Shown: positions 15,101 to 26,026 of the stretch, in pieces | Layout of the letters: the number at the start of each line of letters is the position of its first letter | How positions within the stretch are numbered: the stretch's first letter is position 1 | Assembly: GCF_000003815.2 (NCBI RefSeq) | Contig: NC_049997.1 | Coordinates: forward strand, 10,223,860 to 10,287,859 | Direction: 5' to 3' | Source: Branchiostoma floridae | Lineage: Eukaryota; Chordata; Leptocardii; Amphioxiformes; Branchiostomatidae | Length of the DNA stretch: 64,000 nucleotides | The notes under the pieces: generated by a model | What the model was told of the DNA's origin: nothing | What the model saw: the letters and a program-made list of their open reading frames with translations, nothing else | The model's database searches: none | Program-made: the position numbers and the translations under genes

Positions 15101-18100
15101 ATTTTGTTATGTTACCACCCCAAACCAAACCCTGAATCTTTAAATCTAATCTGATCCATCCCTTAAACTCTGCCATGACTAAGAGACATGCCTAATATTA
15201 ATCAAATAATGTCACACTTCAAAAACGAGTTAACATTAATTGCAGTACATCAGCATATTAAACTACTACTTCTAGTCAACCATGTGAGCTTTCTAACCAC
15301 AAGCCCATAGTTAGCCTCATAACAATAGTCTTATTTGATATCCTCTTGTGTAACCTCAGAATGAAATTTGCACAGAATTTGACTAAAGAATGATTTTTTC
15401 CTGTTCATGATATTTTCTGGATGTTTTTCCACAATGTTGTACTTTGCTGACCCCTGTAGGAGTTGAGACAGTACCTGTGTAATATGGCAGACCAGTGTGA
15501 GAGCGGGAAAATGCAGGCACCTTTGGCCATTGTGTTGGACAACCTTCACAACGTGGGCTCCTTGGGAGAGGTCTTCAATGGCTTCTTGGGATGCAGAAGT
15601 GTTAAGAGGTGAGTTTGAAGCATCTTCTTTTGTCAGGAATGCGAAATAAAAGCACACGTACTTCTGTGGTTTCTTAAGAAAAAGTCTTGAAACGTGAACA
15701 ATGAAGGAATATGGCTTGAGTTATTACCTAAATCAACTTAACTTAAAATCTTCTTTGCAGCATTTTAGTTGCAGTTTTTTAGATTCAACTTGAAGTTGAA
15801 CTACCATTTAGTTGATATGAATTATATCAACCAAATGGAAAAGAAGCTAGGTGAAAATCAAACTCCAACTATCTTGGGATTGCATATAACATTTCCTTCC
15901 TAAGGTACAACCTAGAATACTGTTTGATTTTATTAGCATTGAAGTGGTTTTACCAAAAAGCCATATGTTGAAAGTACATGTACTCATAACTGAATCTTCC
16001 CTCCCACAGTCCCTACATCATCGGCACCATGAACCAGGCCAACTGTTCCTCCACAAACCTACAGCTGCACCACAACTTCAGGTACTGGCACCCTGCTTTT
16101 ACTTGTTAGTGCACAATGTCTGTAATGTTTTACATAGTGAAATAAAATATTACTGTTTGTAAGAAAAGATTATATATTTTGTTGCACAATGAGAAGTATT
16201 TGCCAATGTTTTCGACATCCTTCTGCTTCCTGATTAGCCTGATTAAATTGCGCTTACTGCCCTACATTGGGCCCCGTACTTTAGAGTTTTCATCACACAG
16301 ACTGTGCTGCTTTCATCAAAAATAATACTTGGAGTCAATAAATCTTACCTAAAATAAATCTTACCTTACTTGTTGCATCTTTTCATCAATTTTTTGTATA
16401 ATTAGTATAACTGTATATAGAAATGATAATGACAGAAGTAAAGATATTGTCTGTTCTTCGAAATGATTTCTCAAACATACGTTTAACATGATTTTACCCA
16501 TCAATACCAACAAACAAGTGTTAAACTGCTTTTTTCTGCGACATGTTTCAGATGGATCCTGTGTGCGAACCACATGGAGCCCGTGAAGGGTTTCCTGGGC
16601 CGCTACTTGCGCCGAAAGCTTGTTGAGAGCGAGATAAAGGGCAGCGCGAGAAACCCGGAACTCACCAAAGTGGTGGAGTGGATGCCGAAGGCCTGGCAGC
16701 ATCTCAACAAGTTCCTGGAGACACACAGTTCATCGGATGTCACTATTGGTAAGTGATGTCTTACAGTACCTAATGTATTCCTTGCAGTGTCCAACTGTAT
16801 AGAAAAAATACCGATACAATAGCCAAAATGCAGATGCCAAATTTTCTCATCTTTCTCCCTGTTAAGTTTGGCATCAACTTTGTATTTTTGGCTGTGTTCT
16901 CCTGGCAAAATTGATTTGTATTCCTCCTGATTAAGATGTGATTTAGTGCCAAAATTACAAAGTCTAGAAGTTATGTAAAAATCAATTTAACGATTTATGA
17001 TGATTTTTTAAATCTTATGTGTGTGTGGCCTTGCCAATGTGAACCCACTGGAAAGAGATGGTATGGTATGAAGACAAGCCAACTGGTATGAAGCAGCCCC
17101 AGCAGCAGTATAATCAAATACCGGACACTACTACATTCAATGATATGACATTGTTTTTCAAAGGGTTAAACTTGTACTGTTTTCTCCTCATCAGGTCCTC
17201 GCCTGTTCCTGTCCTGCCCCACGGACGTGTCGGGTTCCCAGGTGTGGTTCACTGACCTCTGGAACTACTCCATCGTGCCCTACCTGCTGGAGGCAGTCAG
17301 GGAGGGGCTACAGGTAAATAAGTTGGCTACAGCATTACCTTTGTAGCCAACTAGAGGAGCAAGAAAGCTTACAATTCAGCCATGTTTTGTTTGTTTTTGC
17401 ATCAAGTTAACTTCAACTGTAGCCAACTAAGAAGGAGTAAGAAAGCTCACAGTTTAGCCTTGCTTTGTTTGTTTTTGCTTCAAGTTAACTTCAGCTGTAG
17501 CTCCATTGTAATTCCATACAGCTTGCTAGGTCTCTTTAGTTACCTGTAATAGTTAGCAGTATCAGTAGTTGGTACAACACACAAGCTTCACAGGCATGTG
17601 TTAGCAGTTTTGTAGATTCTTTTTACTGCTAGTAATGTAGAATAGAATCCAAAGGCTTTTGTTACCGTTATGGCTGATCGGGAATCCTTGATGTGTCTTA
17701 TGCTTTAGTCTCAAGTCTCTCTCGATTGTGCCACAGTCACCCAATAATAATGATGATGAATATGCATGGAGTTGAAAGCAGGAGTATATTTACCACATGC
17801 AAGCAGTCGTACCACACATTAACAACACGTACCACATGCTAACAACAAGTGCCGCACACACACTAGCACATGTCCCAGACACTAACACACATCTTTCTGT
17901 TCAGACCTATGGCAGGAAAGCCAGCACTTGGGATGACCCCGCCCTGTGGGTGATCGAGAACTACCCCTGGACCACGCCCACCAGCGACCTCTCTTCCCTC
18001 ATCAGACTGCGCGCCGAGGACGTCGGATTTGACGGCTACGCGCTCGGACCACAGGCGGGGACCAAGAAGGAGGTCACTGGGAGTCAGAGTGACGTGGAGG

Positions 18101-18739
18101 GAGATCCTCTGGTATGTGTTGGCTGTAGGAAAACTCATTTCTCCATACAATTTTAGTTAGAGACAGTGTCGCAAGGCTTACTAGGCTGTTTTGATGTTAA
18201 GAAATGTTTGCTTACTTCCTAAATAGTATTTGTTTCAAAAGGAGTAAAAATTGGGCACACATGGCTTTAAAAAAGCCGTGCTAGTAATTCTTAGTGATTT
18301 TGAGAATACATTCAGACTTGGAGGGGAGACCCTTTGGTAGGTGTTGACTGAGGAAAAATTCATTTTTGTGAAAAAACAATGTAAGTCAAGACAAGTGTCA
18401 TGCAAGCCTCTGAAAAACAAGTATAGAAAGGGCCTTATTAGGCAGTTGATGTTAAGTAAATTTTGTCTACTTTTAGATTATACTTTTCAAGAGGAATAGA
18501 GATATTTCAGGCTTTCAGTTCTTTGCCCAAAATTCTCTGTATTTTAATCTTTCTCTTCCACAAGAAAGTACTTAATTGATGCACTGTTTCTCCCCCATTT
18601 ACAGATGAACATGTTGATGAGGCTACAGGAGGCAGCGAACTACAGTCCGCAGAGCTGCGACAGCGACTCCAACTCTGTCAGTTCTGGAGTCAATGGTCAC
18701 GACGACCTCCTGGACTCCTCCATCGAGTCTACCTTATAA
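200..18739 (+). CDS. NAV: Neuron navigator (NAV1/2/3 orthologue), 3' part of gene
   Basis: Cytoskeleton-associated protein of the NAV family, which guides cell migration and axon growth. Visible coding exons: 200-283, 2380-2464, 3870-3997, 4757-4932, 6060-6140, 8027-8171, 9827-9929, 10207-10245, 10572-10663, 11919-12014, 12300-12393, 13110-13184, 13638-13873, 15460-15608, 16010-16081, 16552-16748, 17195-17313, 17905-18111, 18605-18739; optional 14030-14050. All junctions are AG/GT, phases agree, and they sum to 2313 nt (770 residues plus TAA). The order is a coiled coil (AAFEQSLSNMTERLKGLTV), a basic Ser-rich linker (RKKKKKSW), a second coiled coil (EALSSAHQLDQLKETMNKMK), then the P-loop module with GPSGTGKT and the conserved end LLDSSIESTL. 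Family knowledge: this matches the C-terminal half of vertebrate NAV proteins nearly block by block. The 5' exons lie upstream of the window. Confidence 0.96.
2547..2668. mobile_element. Fold-back MITE in NAV intron
   Basis: Imperfect inverted repeat of about 55 bp arms beginning GTAGATCTTC and ending GAAGATCTAC, with the shared inner word GACAGTGTC and a short loop. No coding capacity. It lies just inside the intron after exon 2380-2464. Confidence 0.75.
5504..6050. repeat. 140-bp tandem repeat, about 4 copies
   Basis: Copies start at tgcaagatat near 5504, 5645, 5785 and 5925, a spacing of 140-141 bp. Each unit carries gacatttcagttttgc, tctcccac and a word near ttttgtgcacaatgt. The last unit ends at ttttgtgcacaatgtcaccag, which is the acceptor of the 81-nt exon starting at 6060, so the array reaches to about 6 bp before the splice junction. 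Confidence 0.9.
6060..6140 (+). other. Symmetric 81-nt NAV exon, probable cassette
   Basis: Acceptor ends at 6059 (tgtcaccag) and donor gtaagt starts at 6141. The exon is 81 nt, phase 2 on both sides, so inclusion or skipping keeps frame between exons 4757-4932 and 8027-8171. It encodes a Ser-rich stretch containing LGKAVSSTSIHINPMVKVFS. The 140-bp tandem array 5504-6050 runs up to its acceptor. Real exon because of strong splice sites and an open frame; alternative use is inferred. Confidence 0.75.
6330..6450 (-). mobile_element. LINE-like 3' tail fragment
   Basis: Begins with five GAAT-type tetranucleotides (gaatgaatgaatgaatgaat) followed by a ttatttgttgtacaacac segment. The microsatellite-plus-TTTATTG arrangement matches the 3' ends of the minus-strand LINE fragments at 44980 and 53648. 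Only a short remnant; no ORF. Confidence 0.5.
7801..7986. mobile_element. MITE (family also at 58476 and 59633) in NAV intron
   Basis: Shares long near-identical runs with 59633-59842: tcgacgggtggtag, aaaatattgcaatt, ccgtcgacgtgatatcccca and acggatataggttaccca. The right terminus reads ggataaaggtgaactagcgttac; the left terminus is shortened. It ends 40 bp before the acceptor of exon 8027-8171. Confidence 0.85.
9410..9540. repeat. Partial copy of the repeat at 57336-57486
   Basis: Contains aagtgacatccatcactcct and acactggcaagaata, both also present (with small changes) in the fold-back element of the MFSD2-like B intron. Flanked by caacta and cagttgta, which may be eroded inverted ends. Confidence 0.55.
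10207..10245 (+). other. 39-nt NAV exon, phase-symmetric
   Basis: A short exon between acceptor ttccag (ends 10206) and donor gtgagt (10246). It adds 13 residues (DPTLNLDPISSSLG with the shared codon), phase 1 at both ends, so it can be skipped without frame loss: the neighbouring exons 9827-9929 and 10572-10663 also join in frame and both following exons begin with AT completing a GAT codon. Possible regulated exon in the linker before the ATPase region. Confidence 0.75.
11919..16748 (+). other. NAV AAA+-type ATPase region (exon block)
   Basis: Exons here encode the nucleotide-binding region. The Walker A motif GPSGTGKT is in exon 13638-13873 (about nt 13750-13773). A Walker B-like stretch, LAIVLDNL, is in exon 15460-15608; it has one acidic residue and no second one, as also in vertebrate NAVs as I recall them. 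Strong landmarks are FNVDHKSC before the 15460 exon, SPYIIGTMNQA (16010-16081) and WILCANHMEPVKGFLGRYLR (16552-16748). Introns 14051-15459 and 10664-11918 hold no gene that I can see. Confidence 0.9.
14030..14050 (+). other. Candidate 21-nt NAV microexon
   Basis: Between exons 13638-13873 and 15460-15608 (both phase 0 at the junction) a 21-nt segment, seven codons DSDERGR, is bounded by a pyrimidine-rich tract ending in ctgcag (to 14029) and by gtaaat from 14051. It has no stop and would insert an acidic/basic heptapeptide just after the conserved FNVDHKSCK. The tgc directly before the acceptor AG resembles the signal described for neural SRRM4-dependent microexons. No transcript evidence is available here. 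Confidence 0.5.
17342..17500. repeat. 76-bp tandem duplication in NAV intron
   Basis: Two copies beginning tgtagccaacta (17342 and 17418) share gcaagaaagct-like and gttttgtttgtttttgc segments and caagttaacttca. It starts 29 bp after the donor of exon 17195-17313. Confidence 0.8.
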
Positions 18740-20464
18740 TTTGCCCCAGCCACATGTACATGTTTCCCTGTTACTATAAAGTGTTGCATAACGTCTCCTT
18801 TGAAAGAGAAAAATCAAGCCAACCCAATGCAAGCAATCTTTTCGGCAAATCATGGTGGTATGTAGTGTTGTATTTGTATTTCTACAATTAGAAAGATTTT
18901 GCCAAATGTTAGTTGCCAGAAAAGAAGAGGTGCTATGTTATAAGGGCAATGTTACAAAAATTATGCCCATAAGACTGTATTTTATGTTAATATGCAGTAC
19001 AAGTGTTGATATTGACACTTTTGAGTGATGTTGTTGAATAGCCAAAATTTCCTTCTATTCCTTCTATTTCCTTCTAATTGCAACATTTAGTATAAGATTA
19101 ACACCAGAAAGTAATAGCTACCTTTCAAATTATGCAAGTTTCTTTAATGGTTTGCAATGTTTAGTTCTTATAACAACTTTTGATCTTATAGAACAAAACA
19201 TGCTCATGCTCTACCATGTAATGTGTAATTTCCTTTAAGTTTGTATATTCATAGATTTGACAATGAGAAAGTATTCAGAGTGCTTTGACAAAACCTCCAT
19301 CTACAATCTTCTTTGCCCAAAATAATTGCACTTGTATTATTTATTATTGAAGTGATGTTTTTAAGATTTTGCTTTTAAATTCTTTGTGCCATTTGTGTTC
19401 GGATACTACATGTACATGTATATCACACTATCACAATATCAGTTTTCAATCCAATACCTATGTCCTGTTAAGAGAAGTACAGTATAGCCTCAGACATGTA
19501 AAAAGCAATTTTTGGTGCTACATGTATTATATTCTAAATGTAACCATGATAAGTTTGAATTCTGTATGCATGAGCTTTTTTTTTTGTGATTTTGATTTGA
19601 TTTTAAGTCCATAGTTGTAGATGACAATATTAGGTGTGTCTTTCACACTTAGGAATAGATTTCAAGAAAATTTTAGAAGTTATGTTTTCGTACAATGATA
19701 TAGCAATGCTCTTCTAAATATGAATATAACTTAAGTATGTACGTATATGCACATTTGTAATGTAATATCATAATGTACCATTAAGTCGTACATGTAATGT
19801 AAAGTTGCAGTGTTCAGTGTGCTTTTATACATGTAAAATTATGTATATAGGCTTTTGTAAATCACAGTGTATAGTTCTTATGCTTTGGTAAGTGTAATGC
19901 TAGTGTTTTAGTAACTTTTGATGCCATATATACCATTTTAAAATCATGTACCCAACCCTGTATAATGCCCACTCACTGCCTTGATAGTACCACTATCATA
20001 AGTGTACAGGCAGTCAAATTACAAAGTTAGAGGAAGTTTGATGGTTGAACTATAGATCGAATCGAAGACTGAACTTTTTTAAAACTTCGTATTGTAGATA
20101 AAGTGCCTTTAATTGGACAACTTTTTGTAAAGGATGAGACCTGTTGCAACGATTTTCACAAGGATAGCGTAAGATTACGACTTCTTGTACCCTGTTGATA
20201 GTTGACATATGTACATGTTACTCAGCTACAGTTCCTGTATTTCGACTGTGGAAGTTCCCAGGTATAAACAATCAGTATTTCCAGTACATGGCCTTGCATC
20301 TCATTATTCACTTGTGTTGCAATTTACCAGTACAATAATGTATTGTACTTCATTTCAGTATTAGACATACCGTAGTCCATGGTCCAAGACCACTTCTTGT
20401 ACCAACCAAGAGGGACCAATGCTACCATGGGTTTTTCTAATCAGCAGTAACCAGAGTTTTATTG
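18740..20464 (+). other. NAV 3' UTR and downstream spacer, no gene seen
   Basis: AT-rich sequence following the NAV stop codon. Probably 3' UTR for an unknown distance: I find no AATAAA in this stretch; the first one downstream is at 21264-21269, after the LINE relic. No convincing ORF or RNA gene. Confidence 0.5.
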
Positions 20465-20690
20465 CAATAGATCATCATCATATCGTTCCGTGCCAGTACT
20501 GCAGCCAGGCCACGGCCTTCTCGTTAGCTTCTAGTAGGTCCTGGTTGGAGATGTTGGGGCCTAATACACAGTCCTTTGTAATGTGTCCCATGGTTTGGGT
20601 TGGGTGGCCGCAACGACACTCAGCTGAGTTCACCCGTCCCCATTTCAGTAGATGTAGCAAGTCTACACAAGTAGCTTTCTTCTTGCAATG
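20465..20690 (-). mobile_element. LINE ORF fragment (reverse-transcriptase C-terminal zinc-knuckle region)
   Basis: The minus strand reads LLKWGRVNSAECRCG, then QTMGHITKDC and EANEKAVAWLQYW (20478-20660). The CxCG...QTMxHIxxxC pattern is the usual C-terminal end of many metazoan non-LTR retrotransposon ORFs. A gatgatgat-type run lies at its 3' side (about 20470). 5'-truncated relic, no intact ORF. Confidence 0.75.
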
Positions 20691-21560
20691 ATGTGATCAA
20701 ATGACATGGAAATGGACCTTGCTCTCCTAGCATCAACCAAAGACAAAAGGTGGTAAACTTTTACCCATAATCACTAAACACATATTTGGAAGAAATATAG
20801 TCAACTTTTTTGACAGGGCAGTCAGAAAATGCTTAGGCCCTGTTGTCTTGAATGTAACATTACCAGAATGTCATTGCAAGGGACTTCAGCTTTTAGCTTC
20901 TGGAATATTATTGACAATTAATCTGACAAGTCCCTTCTTTAATTGCCTACCTATCACACTTCATCTTCTACATAATGTTCTTAGAAGAATCAATCAATAC
21001 GCTATATCATGGGGATGCCTTAGAAAATCAATCATGTAACTTTTACAATGAGGATAAACAGACAGGAGAAGAAGAAGAAGAATTTGAACTACTAGTATGT
21101 CAGAAACAAAATTTAGGGAGAAGACGAAGAATTTGAACTACGTCAGAAATTTAAAACTTAGGCGAAAGATCTGCCAGGTAGTATCAAAACACAGATTTGG
21201 AACAAGAACAAACTTGGATAGGAATTTTAGGGCAATGTTGATATCCTTGGTAAAAATGACAGAAATAAATGTATGATAATACGTTACCAAATCTTCTTTG
21301 GGGACCAGATTAGACTAGGTAGAATATCTTCCCCAGAGGATGTATAGCAATTTTTCGAGGCATCATTGTAATATCACATCTATATCACTTCCGAATAGAA
21401 TAGCATCTTACCCACCTAATGATTACTTTTGTTATTGTTATTTTATTCAATGAAATTGCAATGATTAACCAAAGGGTCTGACCCTCTCTAGATCTCTTGT
21501 AAAGCTTGTGTAGACTATTATGCTCCCTCTTTTGTAATGGTACAATCCACTGACCCTTGT
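20691..21560. other. Intergenic spacer, nothing identified
   Basis: AT-rich, with a gaagaagaagaag run near 21070 and an AATAAA at 21264-21269. No coding exon, RNA gene or clear repeat was recognised. Confidence 0.5.
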
Positions 21561-21700
21561 CCAATATGACCTATATATTCTGCACGTTGATTGGCTCAGC
21601 TGATGATGATAATGATAATCCGAGGTTCTGATTGGTCAGTACTGACTGTAGGCGTGGCTTATCGAACGGTCCTGTAGATTCCGCGCCAAAATAGTCCGCG
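21561..21700 (+). promoter_or_regulatory. Putative E2F7/8 core promoter (CCAAT boxes plus E2F site)
   Basis: A CCAAT at 21561-21565 and two inverted CCAATs (ATTGG) at 21590-21594 and 21631-21635 precede an exact E2F site at 21683-21690. CCAAT boxes spaced near an E2F site are typical of cell-cycle promoters. A possible untranslated first exon ends with a consensus donor (ttg|gtaagt) at 22012. Transcription start not determined. Confidence 0.55.
21683..21690 (-). promoter_or_regulatory. E2F site 1
   Basis: GCGCCAAA, the exact reverse complement of the E2F consensus TTTSSCGC, inside ttccgcgccaaaatagtc. It lies 48 bp after a CCAAT box. Confidence 0.7.
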
Positions 21701-21871
21701 AAAAACTCATTCATTTCCCGGCAGCTAAAGTAGTTGGGCGTGTGCCCCGAATTCATACGGAAAATATCGCCTATTTCGCGGTAAATACCACAGAGAAAAT
21801 ATCGTAGGTTTGTTGTAAAACCTAGCTGGTGCTCTTATGATGAAATTCTGACCAAAGGTTTGGAGTGATTT

Positions 21872-22012
21872 GTGTGGAAAATTATTTTTGGGGGCAAGAT
21901 TTTATGCAACGTCTTGGCTGACCCTAGGAAGATCAGACTCTCCTCTTCAAGACTACAACCCGTCAATATCAGGTGCATATACGACTTTGGTGATGCAGCA
22001 AGAAATAATTTG
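21872..22012 (+). other. Possible untranslated first exon of E2F7/8 (3' part)
   Basis: A consensus donor ggtaagt starts at 22013. Splicing from here to the acceptor at 24881 would join non-coding sequence to the atttaagcagtc leader just before the start codon, where TAA is in frame. The 5' limit is not defined. Inference from splice signals and position only. Confidence 0.4.
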
Positions 22013-22540
22013 GTAAGTTTGGACTGCATGTTCACCTTTACTGAAATATTTCAGTTTTGATTCGTTTGATTTTTGTTTTCCTTATAATTTCTTGGCATTC
22101 TTTGCATAATTCTGTGCATAATTTCCTACCTATCTCAAGCTGATAATTTTATGCAAACGAAACACAGTCGTATAAGTATGCATTTGTCACAATAAACAAC
22201 TTAGAATCAAGGAATTATTTGTGTTGATCTGGGATCTCTCGATTATGTAATTTTCTGTGCAGTAACTAAAATATAGATAAACGTAAAAGGGGCCCCAGCT
22301 GAGTGTTTGGCACCAAGCCATAATCTTTACAGTTCGTTTTTAGCCGTTATAAGCCTCATGTTGTATATTTTCAATTTTTAAGAATTCTGAGGTAGTACAG
22401 AAACTAGTTTAGATTATCTAACCCCGACCAAACACCAGTAGCGAAGGCTAAATTTTAGCTACACTTCATTTTTTTGGCGGCGTGGTTGTCGGCCATGATG
22501 AGGGGGATCCCCCCAGAGTGGAAACCGATCGCACGATTGT

Positions 22541-22548
22541 GCGCCAAA
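22541..22548 (-). promoter_or_regulatory. E2F site 2
   Basis: GCGCCAAA in the same orientation as site 1, within gattgtgcgccaaaattt, in the first intron of the E2F7/8 gene. Confidence 0.6.
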
Positions 22549-22760
22549 ATTTACTCTCCGATTTTCTGCCAACGATCCCGCTATTTTTCTTATCCTGGCA
22601 TATTTCCGACACATAGATACTTATTTCTTTCGATCTCCGTGTTGTATTAGACCACGAGAATCCTGCGAGATGTTAAAAACAAGCGATTTTGTCCTGGTAC
22701 AACCGTTTGTAGTTTGGCTCCATCTATGCAAATCACGCGGGGTCAACCGCTGATATTTCC

Positions 22761-22768
22761 GCGCCAAA
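22761..22768 (-). promoter_or_regulatory. E2F site 3
   Basis: GCGCCAAA within ttccgcgccaaaatcgtc, which matches the surroundings of site 1 at 17 of 18 positions, so the flanks are shared as well as the core. Confidence 0.65.
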
Positions 22769-23176
22769 ATCGTCTCGTCATAATATGCCGAAAATCGTCT
22801 GATTTGATCGTCTAAAAATCGTCTTAGCTACATATGCATGCTAAGTGTATATGTATACATACGAAGATGTCTATACATTCAGTATTTTGGGGTAAATTGT
22901 ACGAAAAACGTGAAATTAGTGCGTTTCTGTTCGTAGCGTCGGTTCGTTTGCATCGTTTACTTTTGGACGAGTGCAAATAAACAACCCGGGGCTCCCGACT
23001 CAAACAACAAATATTTGCATCCCTTGCTGAGCGATATTTTATGAAGAAAGAGGATACCAAGAACACTTTATAACTCTCTAGCCTTAATCCTAGTCGGGAA
23101 ATGCAATGTTTATGAAGTTTATTTGCGGGCACTCCCAAACTAAAGTGTTGCGTTCCCCTGACCTTATCAAAGTATG

Positions 23177-23184
23177 GCGCCAAA
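23177..23184 (-). promoter_or_regulatory. E2F site 4
   Basis: GCGCCAAA within tatggcgccaaagatg; the GGCGCC core makes part of it palindromic. Same orientation as the other three. Confidence 0.55.
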
Positions 23185-24342
23185 GATGAACGGTCGATTT
23201 TTGCCGCCAGTTTAGAATGGTTGGCTTGTCGTGAAGAAATTAGCATATTTTCCTCAAAATATGCAGCTTTCTTCAAAATCTGCAATAATCAACCCAGCCA
23301 CCAGCGTTTGAGAGGAATTCGATTAGGTTTAATCAGAATTTGGAAAACAAAAATTACCATGTCTTATGAAGTTATGGTGGACTTTGGATTGAGCTCAGGG
23401 GTAAAAGTTGTAAAAGACTGCTTTGATAGAGTGTAGCTAATCAGACAATTTTCTCCTGGATTGTTGTCTAGTCAGCTGTCATTATTGCAAGTATGGTTTT
23501 AATAGCCTTTCATTAGTTTCAAGACTTGGGCTATCAATTGTACAAGGGAACAATAGGTATTGTCCCATCTCAATACACCAACCGTAGGGGAGGGAAAAAG
23601 TGTGAATTTGTATTGTTAGAGGGGTGAAAATTGTTTTTTATTCTCCTATCATGCCTAATACAATATGATTTCCAGAATTTTCCAGGGTCTAAAATCTTTT
23701 CATTGCATGGGGTAAGAAGAGAATTGGTTATCGAAGCCAGAAAAAAGAGCAGGAAGCAACCAGATATTAAAGAGATTTGGCTACCTAAACAAAAATCTGT
23801 CAAATGCTCCCGCCACAGAATATGTAAAACAGTTTGAGAATCTTTTTTTTTTTCCTTTGAGTCTGACAAAAGTTTTCAAATTAGACAATTCACAAGAAGG
23901 AAAGTTTAAACTTTGTACCCAGGTGTGAACTGGTCTCCTGTTCACAGGCCATGATCAAAAGACAAGATTAAACCAACATTTTTTTAATCATCTTACTGGG
24001 GTAGCCTTTTGACACTATCTTTGTATTGATTATTGGATTAGAAAACAGGATGCAGGTAAATTTTCATTCAACCATTCAAGAGAATAGATTTTTTTAGACA
24101 ACATCCTAAAACAAAGCAAAACATGGAACGTGGGGAGCTCATACCCCCGATTTGGCGACCTCACTTTCCTATAGATTTCATTGAATGTTTTAGACCAAAC
24201 AGGCTGGAATTATTCATTGCAAGATTTGTTTATCCTATCACTGTTACGCTGTTAAATTAATGCATATTCCATCCCCTAGCGCACATACCACAACATGAAA
24301 TGTACCCCTGTAACCTTACACGTCCAAGATAAAACAAAATCT

Positions 24343-24483
24343 NNNNNNNNNNNNNNNNNNNNNNNNNNNNNNNNNNNNNNNNNNNNNNNNNNNNNNNNNN
24401 NNNNNNNNNNNNNNNNNNNNNNNNNNNNNNNNNNNNNNNNNNNNNNNNNNNNNNNNNNNNNNNNNNNNNNNNNNNNNNNNNNN
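24343..24483. other. Assembly gap (141 N)
   Basis: Run of N in the intron before the first coding exon of E2F7/8. Any reading frame drawn across it is meaningless. Confidence 0.99.
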
Positions 24484-24893
24484 ATATTGTCAACAACATG
24501 ATGTAGATACTAGAAACGATAACACAGATTGCAGTAGGAGTGTCCCAAGGATAGAAATTTGTTATGGCAGACAGAACTTTAGCCCTCCAATGCTCTGTCC
24601 CGAAAAACTGAACGTCTTGACTTGAAATTGTATTTTTGTAAGCTAAACTGACAGAAATAAGAACAACATGGGCTCTCAAACTTTAAGTGGGAGGGGGAAA
24701 TTTAGACTAAAGTAGCTAGCAACAGCCCTGGCTGGCTTTTTTTCTGCCAAATGTAGTATTGTTAATTTGTAAGAATTTTGTCAAGACAAGTATTACCCAT
24801 GATTTACCTACCTAATTAAGACATGCTGCAGTTTTTAATATTGAAGATAATAAGTAACACAAGTGTTGTCTTTGTTCACAGATTTAAGCAGTC

Positions 24894-25948
24894 ATGGCAG
24901 AAGAATACCAGTGCTCCCTCGTACCCGAGGGTTTTAGGAACGTCCAGAATTCCGACACGGAGTCTGAATCAGAACACCAGAGCTCCGTCCTCCCCTTCAC
25001 TAGCCTCAGCCAGGACAAATCAGACTCCAAAGACGACTCAGGCTTCTACGAATCAGGGACCCTCTCAGGTTCTAGTGTTAGTCATGATCAGACGTCCACT
25101 GCCACTATATGTGGGCCCACCGAGGATCAAACCAGCTCAGGAACTGAATTCAAAAAGCCAAAACCAACCCCCAAGAAGGCAGCTAACCTCACATTGCTGA
25201 CCAACCTGCCCATCGATGCAGCCAGCGCGTCAGAAAACGGTGTGCCGGTAACTCCAACAAAACCGGCTGACGGCCAGGAACCTGTGACACCGCTCACGCC
25301 GACGGCAAACCTTAAGCTGCTCATGAGTGCGATCAGTCCGGATATCCGTACGCGGGAACTACAGATGAAGAGCACGACAAACCTCCAGTCGCTGTTTAGC
25401 GCGCTGAGCCCCGACATGAAGAGCCAGGAGCTGGAGTTGAAGAAGAAGGAACTGTTTCCACGGAAACCAAGGAAAGGAGCAGAGAAGGAAGCATCGTCTC
25501 AGACATCCTCTCAAGACGATGATGACCTGGAGATTGAAGAGGGCGAGAAACCAGTCAGCAGGAAGGAGAAGTCACTGGGACTATTATGTCAAAGGTCAGA
25601 CTCAGAGAACATTAACTCGCTGTAGGACTATATCTTTGTGTCAATGAAGGTTGTAACATACTCAGATAACAGTTGCTCAAGCAAGAGGATAGGTTTGTAA
25701 ACGGTCAGACGTTTCAGGTAGCATCCTGAAAAGTATCTTCATTTGTTATTGTTTTTCTCAAACTCAAAGTTTGACATTGTACTGTTTTTCTTTCCCCAAA
25801 CCTCCAGATTCCTCTCCAAGTTTCCTGATGACCCAGAGCCAGGTGCGGCAAAGGAAATTTGTTTAGACGAAGTTGCCAAGGATTTAGGTAAGCCAAGAAC
25901 CAATAATCATTAAATTTCGAATACCAAGTTGGTATTATTATAGTATAT

Positions 25949-26026
<78 letters not shown>

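Noticed and set aside
22824..23285. 153-codon minus-strand ORF upstream of E2F7/8
   Set aside because: No recognisable domain, odd composition, no splice or context support; it overlaps E2F site 4 and lies in the first intron of the gene.
24257..24679. 140-codon ORF across the gap
   Set aside because: Formed by reading through N; no meaning.
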